The notes under the pieces were generated by a model. It made no database searches. It had not been told where the DNA came from and worked only from the letters and a program-made list of their open reading frames with translations. DNA of 64,000 nt from Palaemon carinicauda. Its lineage: Eukaryota; Arthropoda; Malacostraca; Decapoda; Palaemonidae. The DNA lies in NCBI RefSeq assembly GCF_036898095.1, contig NC_090746.1, forward strand, positions 52,009,098 to 52,073,097, given 5' to 3'. The position numbers were made by a program, and so were the translations under genes. This document shows, piece after piece, positions 53,305 to 64,000 of this stretch. The stretch's first letter is position 1. The number at the start of each line of letters is the position of its first letter.

Positions 53305-56288
53305 TCATATATCCACCAGAGAGTTGCTAATGCATCTTCCGGTGTATTTTGCATCTTCCAGTCTTGGATGGTCTGGAATGCATCTTAGGTATTTATCGAG
53401 CTTATTCTTAAACACATCTACGCTCACTCCTGATATGTTTCTTAGATGAGCTGGCAGCACATTAAATAGTCGCTGCATTATCGATGCTGGTGCATAGTGG
53501 ATTAATGTCCTGTGTGCCTTTCTTAGTTTACCTGGTATATTTTTTGGCACTATTAATCTACCTCGGCTTGCTCTTTCTGATATTTTTAGCTCCATGATGT
53601 TTTCAGTAATTCCTTCTATTTGCTTCCATGCTTGTATTATCATGTAGCGTTCTCTTTTCCTTTCTAGACTGTATAGTTTTAGAAATTGCAGTCTTTGCCA
53701 GTAGTCAAGGTCCTTAACTTCTTCTATTCTAGCAGTATAGGACCTTTGTACACTCTCTATTTGCGCAATATCCTTTTGGTAGTGTGGGTACCATATCACA
53801 TTGCAGTACTCGAGTGTACTACGTACATAAGTTTTGTAAAGCATAATCATGTGTTCAGCTTTTCTTGTTTTAAAGTGTCTGAATAACATTCCCATTTTTG
53901 CTTTACATTTAGCCAACAGTGTTGCTATTTGGTCGTTGCATAACATATTCCTATTTAACATTACACCAAGGTCTTTAATTGCTTCCTTGTTTGTGATTGT
54001 CTCATTATTAGGTCCCTTGTATGCATATACCATTCCTTCTCTGTTTCCATAATTTATTGATTCGAACTTATCGGAGTTAAATACCATCCTATTTATCTCC
54101 GCCCATTCATATATTTTGTTTAGATCTCTTTGTAGTGAGTTCCTATCTTCATCACAAGTAATTTCTCTACTTATTCTTGTGTCATCGGCGAAACTTCTCA
54201 CTACGGAGTTTTCAACATCACAGTCTATGTCTGAGATCATAATAACAAACAGCAGTGCAGCTAATACCGTACTTTGTGGCACATCAGATATTACCTGGGC
54301 TTCATCTGATTTCTCGCCATTTGCAACCACTATCTGTTTTCTGTTTTGCAGGAATTCCTTTACCCATTTTCCTATCTTTCCCACAATATTATGCTTTCTC
54401 ATTTTTTTTCTCCAATATGTTATGGTCTACCTTGTCAAAGGCTTTTGCAAAATCTAGATAGATCACATCTGTGTCTTTTTCATTTATCATATTTTTGTAT
54501 ATGTTTTCATAGTGTGCTATCAGTTGGGTCTGTGTACTTTTTCCAGGCACGAAACCGTGTTGACCCATATTAAACAAATTATTTTTAACCAAATGGTTTA
54601 TTATTTTCTTTTTTATTACCCTCTCATACACTTTCATAATATGTGATGTTAGACTAACAGGTCTATAATTGCTTGCCTCTAGTCTTGATCCACTTTTGAA
54701 GATAGGGGTTATATAAGCTAATTTATGTTTAACATATATCTCGCTCATATCTACACTTTGTCTTAGCAGTATTGCAAGCGGCTTCGCGATAGTGTTTGCA
54801 GTTTTTTTTAACAAAATCGCTGGAACTCCATCTGGTCCAGCTGCCGATCCATTTTTAATTTCGTTTATAGCCGTGACAATATCTGCTTCATTAATATCTA
54901 TATCTGTTAGATATTCAACATTTTCTTCTCTCATTTCTGTTTCATTATTCTCATTCGCAATTCTTGGTGTGAAGTCACTCTTATATTTTTCTGCTAATAT
55001 GTTGCATATTTCCTTTTTTTCATTCGTTAGCCGTCCTTCAATTCTTAGAGGGCCTATTTCTAATCTCCCTTTATTCATCTTTTTTGCATAGGAGTAAAGT
55101 ACTTGGGGGTTTCTTTTTATATTTTGAAGTGTCCTTTCTTCTAAGTTCCTTTTTTTCATTTTCTTTCGACTATATAATCTTTTGTTCTGCATTTTCTATC
55201 TTACATTTTATTTCCCTCATTTTCCACACATTTTTTTCTTTTGCAAGATTTTTCTTCCACTTTCTAATTTTCTGAAATAAGATCCTTCTGTCTCTTGGTA
55301 TGCACGTCTTTTGTTTATTGTTTTTTTTCGGTACATATTTTTCAACAATTTTCTCCAGTATTTTGTACAGTATGTCCTTATTTACCTGTATATTATCACT
55401 TACAAATATATTTTTCCATTCTTTATTCAGTTCTTCATTTATTTCTGACCATTTTATATTCTTACTGTAAAAATTATATTTTCCATATCCTTCCCAAAGT
55501 TTTGTGCTTTTATTAATTCTGCGATCACTTGCTTTGGAATGGACTATCAATTCTATGACATTGTGGTCAGAAATTCCCGTGTTATACACTATTATTTCTT
55601 TAACATAATTCACCTCATTCACAAATACTAGATCTAGGACATTTTCCTTTCTTGTTGGAATGTGGTTAATTTGTTGCATATTATGTTCTAATAGCATATC
55701 TTGAAGCTTTTCAAATTGCCTCTTATCTTCTGCGCTACTATTACTCTCTTTTTTATATGTATACATACAACCACTTTCTTCTATCCGTTCTTTCCAATCC
55801 ACGAAATGAAAGTTAAAATCTCCGGATAGGAGTATATTCCAGTCTTTATGGTTTCTACATATATCATCTATTTTTTCTATTATTATGTCAAACTCCTTAG
55901 TGTTTGGGGGTCTGTAAACTACAATATTCACTAGATTTTCAAATTCAAATTCTACCGCAATCAATTCACATTCTGTGTTGCTGTATTTTTCACAGACTTT
56001 TCCTTGATTTATGTCTCTTCCATATATTGCGGTTCCCCCTTGATTCCTATTTTTTCTGTCTGATCTATAAGTTTGGAAACCCTTTATCTGGTCATCACTG
56101 CCAGTCTCTTGGGAATACCATGTTTCACTTATATTTAATACATCTATTTTTTCAATTTGGGTTAGTTCTTCTAAGAACTCTATTTTCCTTTTAGAGTTAC
56201 TCGTGACTAAACCCTGTGCATTCATCACTATTATGGTTTGTGTTTCATCCCCATTATTTAATATTGGTAATAATATGGATTCTCCCAT
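53305..56288 (-). pseudogene. LINE ORF2: AP-type endonuclease plus reverse transcriptase, frameshifted
   Basis: ORF2 nicks target DNA and primes reverse transcription there. The endonuclease part (56288-55170) shows VMNAQGLVTSNSKRKIEFLE, ISETWYS, VVYRPPNTKEF, LLSGDFNFHFVDW and SDHNVIEL, the full set of apurinic-endonuclease-like motifs. A frameshift near 55170 leads to the RT N-terminal half (55192-54389): AAGPDGVPAILLKK, NYRPVSLTS, GFVPGKSTQTQL and VIYLDFAKAFDKVDH (first catalytic Asp). A second shift near 54400 leads to the rest (54402-53305): SDVPQSTVLAALLFVIMISD and SFADDTRIS, the catalytic Asp pair. Only two frame breaks and intact motifs indicate a fairly young copy. Confidence 0.92.
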
Positions 56289-56386
56289 GCTTCCTTCCTG
56301 TTCTGATATGATGTTCTTTTCTTCATTTCCCGGAATTCTGCCATTAAAAAATCCAACTTTTCTATTATATTTGCTCTTTCGCCTTC

Positions 56387-57085
56387 TTATTTATTTTTGT
56401 GTGTATACCTGCAATTATCCCCATATCTGCACCAACCCCTGGTATTATAGATGCATTCTTTGTAGTTGGGCTCTAAATGTGCAGATTTGGGTTGAAAAGC
56501 CTCATATCTTGGGGCTCTTGGTTCATAGCGCGGTATATACACGGCCTGCTTTTTTGTTTCTCTTTTTGTTTCTTTTTTGCTTTCATTTTTCTTTTCAGTT
56601 TGCTGAGTTTTCTTACTTTCATTCATGGTTGCAGGATGCATATATCGACATTTTTCGTTGAAACTGCATCCTTTTCCTTCTTTTAGGTTTTTGCATATTT
56701 TTGGATGGAGATCTCTGCATTCGTCTCCATATCCGTCTAAATACACACATTTACCATATATTTCATAATTATGGCATATCTTTGGATGCTTGTAGTAGCA
56801 TCTTTCGCCAAATCTGCAATTCCCTCTTTTCAGCATATTGCAGACTATATCCTTCTTTTCTTTTTTTTCTTGTTCTTGCTCTTCCCTAAAATTATGTAGG
56901 TCCGGGTAGAGTCCCTTGGGTCTATTATTTGTGTCCATCTGGTAATTTATTTCTTCATAAGTATGTTGTTGGATGGCATCATAAGTTATATCAATGATTT
57001 CCTCTGCATCCTTACACATATCCTGTTCATTGTTCTCTTCTTCTTTTTCTTCTTCTTCTTCTTCTGTTTCTTCTTTGGGTTCCAA
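56387..57085 (-). CDS. LINE ORF1 with four CCCH zinc fingers
   Basis: An intact 232-codon frame upstream of ORF2. The N-terminus (residues 1-90) is strongly acidic. Three consecutive fingers follow: CNMLKRGNCRFGERCYYKH (C-x7-C-x5-C-x3-H), CHNYEIYGKC...CRDLH (wider spacing) and CKNLKEGKGCSFNEKCRYMH. A Lys/Glu/Thr-rich linker and a fourth finger near the C-terminus, CIYNTRGWCRYGDNCRYTH, complete it. CCCH fingers usually bind single-stranded RNA, so this would be the nucleic-acid-binding partner in the RNP. Such an ORF1 differs from the CCHC, RRM or esterase types usual in LINEs. Start codon ATG 57085 is the first in frame. Confidence 0.88.
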   Translation of the reverse strand: MEPKEETEEEEEEKEEENNEQDMCKDAEEIIDITYDAIQQHTYEEINYQMDTNNRPKGLYPDLHNFREEQEQEKKEKKDIVCNMLKRGNCRFGERCYYKHPKICHNYEIYGKCVYLDGYGDECRDLHPKICKNLKEGKGCSFNEKCRYMHPATMNESKKTQQTEKKNESKKETKRETKKQAVYIPRYEPRAPRYEAFQPKSAHLEPNYKECIYNTRGWCRYGDNCRYTHKNK

Positions 57086-57098
57086 ACCAGTCTCGGAC

Positions 57099-58204
57099 TT
57101 GGAATTCTTCCCATAGATTGATAGATATCCTTACTCCTACGTAAGGCTTAACTCGGAAGCGTCCATTAGGGATGATACGATCCCTATGGAAACAGTCATC
57201 CTGGACCACAGCAAGGCTCAGTCTCTTTTGGTTAAGGAGCTGAAGACGGCCGAATTCATTTATACCCAACTTTCTCATTTTGGCAGGAAGCAGGCTACCT
57301 TTATAGCCCTCAAGGATACTGTCTTTCCCTTCACCTCTAAAAGCTTAGAGGCTGTTGAGAAAGCAGAAGTGGAGAGTAGAGCATTGCCAGTGCTAGAGAA
57401 GTGCAAACCTGTCTCCCTAGCCCTTCCTTATGATTCGGACAGTTGGGAGGATGTCCAACATACTTTTACTGTTGGAAAACTAGATAAAGACATTGGAGGT
57501 AAGCAGTTTAATGAGAAACTGCCTAGAATTCCTGAATCCCCATTAAGGACAGAATTGGAAGCTAAAGAGAGAATATCTGCCTCTTTATCCTTTGAATCTT
57601 ATCTAAAAATGCTAATTGGAAACTATCCCAAATCTGATCTCTTCCCAGTCTGGCAAATACTCACATAGCCATGCTTCATAGAGATCTCCATGCTTTCTTC
57701 CAAGCCAGAAGAGCATGTAGAGAACACGTCCTAGCCGCTGCTACGATCAGGCATGATCCTAGGAAGCTGATCAACTCCAATATCTGGGGCAAAGATATCT
57801 TCCCCAAGAAATTGGTTAAGGAAATCATGGACAAAGCACCTCAGGAGAATAAAAGCCTTATAGAAAAGCGGGGTATGCCCTCTAAAAGGAAATTTAGCCC
57901 CGATGAAGGACCTCAACCCAAGGGCAAGAAAGCTAGAAGACACTTTAAGGGAAGGAACTCCTTTCCTGTCATGACAGCCTCAGTTGCTGCCATTCTTCAG
58001 GCTGTGTACACGGTTCCCCAGCAGTATGTATCACAGTCTCCAGCCTTCAACCCAGTGTATGAGAGAGCCACCACTACATTTCACCCTGTCAGAGCTCAAA
58101 AAAAAAAGAGTGGCAGGAGAAGGTCTGGAAAGGGCCGTCAGTCTAGAGGCCGAGGAAGTAGAGGCAAGGCGGTTAAAGATGCAGGTTCTTTACAACACCA
58201 ATGA
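57099..58204 (+). pseudogene. DIRS copy D gag-like ORF, 3' part
   Basis: Resumes after the LINE with a degenerate EFFP...YPYSYVRL segment and then METVILDHSKAQSLLVKELK (57186), matching ETIVLELSKAQAL of copy A. Conserved blocks are VGKLDKDIGGKQFNEKLP, FQARRACREHVLAAATIRH, DPRKLINSNIWGKDIFPKK and KKARRHFKGRN. A stop at 57666-57668 splits it, with a frameshift between the two open parts. The Arg/Gly/Ser-rich end closes with TGA at 58202-58204. Divergence from A-C is spread evenly over the protein, as expected for a separate family. Confidence 0.8.
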
Positions 58205-58205
58205 G

Positions 58206-58790
58206 GAGCTCCCAGTTTGATCCCTGGGCTCACAGCAGTCTTAAAAGGACTAGGCTGGAAATGGAGACAGAAACCTCCCCAGTTCAAGAGGTTCTTCCAA
58301 CCCACAACCCCATTCTTGGAGGATTATGTACAGGATCTTCTCCGGAAGGGAGTCATCTGTTGCACAAAATCCATGAACTTTCAAGGGCGGCTATTCTGCA
58401 TACCCAAGAAAAATTCGAACATTCTTCAACTGCCTCCATAGATCTTACAGACGCCCATTGGCATCTTCCGATAGATCGGCATTTCTCCCCTTACCTTGGT
58501 TTCAGATTGTCAAGAAAGGCCTACGTATTCAGAGCTATGCCCTTTGGGCTCAATATAGCTCCAAGGATTTTCACAAAGCTAGTCGAGACCATTGTCCAAC
58601 AATTACGGAACAGAGGCCTCCTGGTGATAATGTACCTGGATGACTGGCTGGTCTGGGCTACAACGAAGTCTCCGTACAGCTCAAGAAGTCATGAAATTTC
58701 TACGGTCTCTGGACATTCAGATCAACTTTGAAAAGTCCAGGCTGTCTTCAGGTCAAGAATTCCAGTGGCTAGGACTTCACTGAGAGGTAA
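58206..58790 (+). pseudogene. DIRS copy D reverse transcriptase fragment
   Basis: The frames read GLGWKWRQKPPQFKRFFQ, EDYVQDLLRKGVICC and FQGRLFCIPKKNSN. A deletion of about 110 bases removes the VILDLSPLNKF motif, then the other frame gives ASIDLTDAHWHLPID, FRAMPFGLNIAPRIF and VIMYLDDWLVWAT, the catalytic YLDD near 58631. The match continues degenerately to EFQWLGLH and stops near 58786. RNase H and recombinase are absent. Confidence 0.85.
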
Positions 58791-58835
58791 GCAAAATGAA
58801 ATTAATAATTTAATTCAAAATGTAATATACTACTG

Positions 58836-58962
<127 letters not shown>

Positions 58963-58968
58963 TATTCG

Positions 58969-60744
58969 TGTGGAGAATTTTTTAATGTGTGTTCTGAGTG
59001 GGAACTTAGTCCGGGAAAGTCTCCTTATAACAGTTACATAAAGTTCAACAGGGGAGGATATGAGCACTTACTCTCGGGGCACAAACACCCTGCTAATACT
59101 TTACTGTCACAATTCACAAACCATCACTCTTAAATACAAAAGGGAAATTTACTGTCCAGAGGCCTGAGAACTCCACATGTAGAATTTGCAATAATTTATG
59201 GCCTACTCTAGCTTTGTCAGGTCTATAGTCATCTCATTCTCAGGCTCTGTTCCGGCTCCGTCCCAGCTACCCCAATGAGATGCTGGACAGGTATTTTACG
59301 TTAATGTAATTAAGACAAAATCCAAAATGGGAGCAGTGATGTAAAGTAGTTTAAAAGTTTAAAGATAAGGATCTTTACCTTCGAAGCAAATATATTAATG
59401 CAAAGTTCCTCACTGTTACCACCTATAGACTTACTTAGGTTTTACTCTTTAAATATTCCCAGTTTAAACATTAAATAAATGAGGGAGCAAAAAATACTAA
59501 AGAGGTTTAATTAACCTAATATTGATTTATTCACAAATTTACATCAAAGAAACGGACATCTTAACAAAGACAAAATGTAATCATAAAAATGCAATTCAAA
59601 ATGATGAAAATTAGTTAGTTAGACACGTGATCTGCAATAATGAAAAATCGAAATGGGGTCGGACACGTGGCCCATGTGACCCAGAGACAGTGTTAGTCTC
59701 CAAGCAAGAAATAATAATGGAAAAATATTTACACACAATCCCACCGCACACAGTCCGAATAGTGTAAAAGCCAGGTTCCCTATAAAGTTAAAATTAGTCT
59801 AAGCTAAGAATTGGGGGAAAACTAAATGGCCATTGATGTAGTACCTGCACTCCTTTAAGATTAGTTCTATGCCCGTGATAGCTGTTGACCTGGTTGCACT
59901 TTGCACTCTTGACTGGCTCACCCCAAGAATCCTCGTTTGTGGTAATTAAGGTTCCCAGGTTCCACTCCTTCACAGTCTCCAGCCGGCAGCCATAGGACTC
60001 CTTGGTGAGTCACGTTTTGGAAGAGGGGGATGGGGGTGAGCCAGAGGTGCACGGATTCACTGACCAAGTGACCAGGCAGGTCCGTAGGCCAGGGCAGCTT
60101 CTAGTTGAATGGCCTCGACGCTAAGGTCGAGGAGATCACCTGGCTTCACCTGGCCAAACAAGTGACGGTCATGATGCGCACGGTAATCCATTGGGGGTGC
60201 CATATCGGGACTTCAGGACAGGGCAATGTATTGTTGCAAGGAGTGCAGAGGAGGCAGGATTTTGTACTAAATACTTTAGAGAAATCTTGCTGCTCTAAGG
60301 GAGTTTATACATACAACAATCCTACCTATTCTGGCTTGCTAAAAATAATATTTTAAATGATTAATTAGCAATGGACTGGTGCGATGGGCATACATCTTAA
60401 AATTAACAAACCTTAATTGGTATTGAGAAATATAAGATGCATTAATTCAGCAGTATTGAAATTTATATTTAAAATTCAGTTTAGGGATTTAATCTCGACC
60501 CACGTAGTTAAGGAAAGAACCAACATACGCCGTGGTTACACTAAGGCCCTCTGTTGTGCGTATCTAGGCTGTGACGTCACGAGCACGGCGTGCGCCACTG
60601 TCAACAAGTTTTAGTTTAGAATAGTCCTCCCTATGTTCGTTAAAGAAAACTGAATGTAGGAGAGAATGTTTAAGGGGTAGCTATAGTATTAGTAGAAGAG
60701 AGCTAAAAATAAGATTGAAAGAAGAGTGAAGAAAATTCTTCACA
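58969..60744. repeat. 1.78 kb direct repeat, unit 1 (TGTG...CACA termini)
   Basis: Starts TGTGGAGAATTTTTTAATGT and ends GAAGAAAATTCTTCACA. The termini form an imperfect inverted repeat (TGTGGAGAATTTT / AAAATTCTTCACA) and have the TG...CA ends of LTRs. The interior is collinear with unit 2, including GGTATTTTACGTTAATGTAA, GGGGTCGGACACGTGGCCCA and CTGTGACGTCACGAGCA. No protein frame or RNA gene is recognised. It may be a solo LTR, a non-autonomous transposon, or one unit of a long tandem array with (TA)n linkers. Confidence 0.88.
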
Positions 60745-62932
<2,188 letters not shown>

Positions 62933-64000
62933 TTATTGATATTGAAATCAGTATTTTCATTTTATTAACATGGTTAGAAAGTACTAACTTGAAGCTTTTC
63001 CTTTGACACATTTTCTTCTTGCCTCAAGGACAGTAAAGGTTGCATTTGTTGCCCTTGACTTTTATGGTTATCTCTTTAAGTACCTCATTTAAAAAAATAT
63101 TTACTAACTTCCTGATGCTTTTCTTTCAAAAGACTATGCTTGTAGACGCAGCTGTAAAACTATTTTTTTTTTTTACTATTCCCGAGCAAAACGGTTAGTT
63201 TAACTGAAATAATAAGCACGAAAAGTAATTTTTGCAGCCAAAGATTCAAGTCTACCTTGATCAAATATTTGTCGAATCGATGTTTATTACTATATTATAT
63301 ATTTGATAATGTAATAAGTAAATATAGTTCTTGTTGTCATATCTACAGTACGATTATGATATTGCATCAGTAACTATCATTTCAATTAACGATTTGACTT
63401 TTCACAGAATTGTAACTAAGGTATTCGCTTGACTTCTAAAGTGATAGCAATAGGTTCCTAGCCTGAATGTGTTTGATTAGTTTTGCTGTTAAACTGGGTG
63501 TTTGTTTATCTTATGTTTTATAGAATTATAGTTACAAATTATGATTCACTGATTGATTTAGAGTTATCTGGTGCAAATTATGAATGATGCTCTCCAAAAT
63601 TAAAGGTTAGTGGATTGTTTTATATAGAAAATTCTCTTCCGAAGGTAGTCTAACATTTTATCATTGCGGATATTTTTTTCCCTTTATCTATTCAGATTTC
63701 AGAGCCAGATTTCCTTCCCATTGGGAACATTAACAATACTATCCAAAAGTGGTGCTAGCTATCGATGACTTGCTTAAGAAAATATGATTAAGGAGGGTAT
63801 ATGGTATTATTATAGTTACTACTATTAAAGTTATGATTTTCTTTTTTTTTATGCCAGTCGGTTTGGTCATCAATTGTGATATTAGACATATGCTTGATAT
63901 TACAGTACGGTGCCGGTTTAGTATGAGGCCTAAATTTCGAATATGGCCTACGAAATTCTATCTGTTTTAGTGTGTGGCTAACCCGACCTAACATAACCTA
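62933..64000. other. Unassigned AT-rich sequence to the window end
   Basis: No gene, transposon end or RNA is recognised in these 1.07 kb. A T-rich run occurs near 63165. The final bases (CTAACCCGACCTAACATAAC) contain CCTAA words but no regular telomere repeat. Confidence 0.5.

Larger units (their letters stand above)
53255..57098 (-). mobile_element. CR1-like LINE with CCCH-finger ORF1, inserted in DIRS copy D
   Basis: A minus-strand element of about 3.8 kb with ORF1 (57085-56387) followed by an endonuclease/RT ORF2 (56288-53305). On the minus strand its 3' end carries two tandem copies of the octamer ATAAGGCA (53256-53273), and a short 3' tandem repeat of this type is characteristic of CR1-group LINEs. 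It splits the gag frame of copy D: the gag match stops at NPWHYA and resumes with EFFP...YPYSYVRL. ORF1 begins within about 15 bases of the right boundary, so the 5' untranslated region is very short or truncated. Confidence 0.85.
51120..58790 (+). mobile_element. DIRS-like retrotransposon copy D (divergent, truncated, split by a LINE)
   Basis: Gag and RT pieces of a DIRS element related to, but clearly diverged from, copies A-C lie at 52416-53254 and 57099-58790, separated by a minus-strand LINE (53255-57098). The 3' part of RT, RNase H and the recombinase are missing: homology stops after EFQWLGLH at about 58784, shortly before a (TA)n tract. Left end approximate; no terminal repeats or ICR were identified. 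Confidence 0.75.

Noticed and set aside
54792..56661. Plus-strand open frames opposite the LINE ORFs
   Set aside because: They are Phe/Ser/Leu-rich complements of the Lys/Glu-rich LINE proteins.
63975..64000. CCTAA words at the window end as an arthropod telomere
   Set aside because: Only a few irregular CCTAA words occur, not a TTAGG/CCTAA array.

Overview
This 64 kb window is eukaryotic and almost entirely repetitive. It is AT-rich and carries long (TA)n, (ATT)n, (CT)n and (CA)n microsatellites, DIRS-type tyrosine-recombinase retrotransposons, Tigger/pogo and piggyBac-like DNA transposons, and two kinds of LINE. The combination resembles intergenic or intronic DNA of a decapod crustacean (shrimp, crab or crayfish). 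That assignment is from general resemblance, not a database match. No bacterial, organellar, rRNA, tRNA or CRISPR feature was recognised. Layout: 1-732 is the 3' end of a Tigger element. 805-9430 is DIRS copy A, complete with terminal inverted repeats and internal complementary region. 9655-12228 is a complete but dead Tigger with TIRs. 12790-14585 is a 5'-truncated RTE-like LINE. 14640-16110 (minus) is an old Tigger relic. 16605-17190 is a 49-bp minisatellite. 17.2-22.9 kb is the longest stretch with little transposon content; it holds a possible last coding exon of a host gene (17546-17616), a THAP-like fragment and a 331-bp tandem duplication. 22901-38084 is DIRS copy B, interrupted by a Tigger/pogo element (31050-37371) that is itself interrupted by a TTAA-flanked piggyBac-like element (32001-34425). 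38466-47320 is DIRS copy C, in the same orientation. 47.3-50.1 kb has two copies of a dispersed repeat with an (AAT)n tail. 50.3-58.8 kb holds remnants of a second, divergent DIRS family; one of them (copy D) is split by a CR1-like LINE on the minus strand (53255-57098) whose ORF1 carries four CCCH zinc fingers. 58.97-62.81 kb is a pair of 1.78 kb direct repeats separated by (TA)n. The DIRS copies A, B and C share one gene order: a 20-codon leader exon, a putative intron of about 2.2 kb ending in a conserved polypyrimidine-CAG acceptor, a gag-like ORF (Cys/His-rich N-terminus, Arg/Gly-rich C-terminus), a reverse transcriptase/RNase H/methyltransferase-like ORF that starts at the gag stop, and an overlapping tyrosine-recombinase ORF. 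The internal complementary region joins copies of the two element ends, as expected for DIRS replication through a circle. All three copies are broken, and each recombinase has lost something essential in a different way, so none looks autonomous. No new defence or signalling system is apparent. The points most worth following up are the conserved intron-like DIRS architecture, the CCCH-finger LINE ORF1, the clean triple nesting, the possible GPI-anchor-signal exon, and the TG...CA-bounded 1.78 kb repeats.
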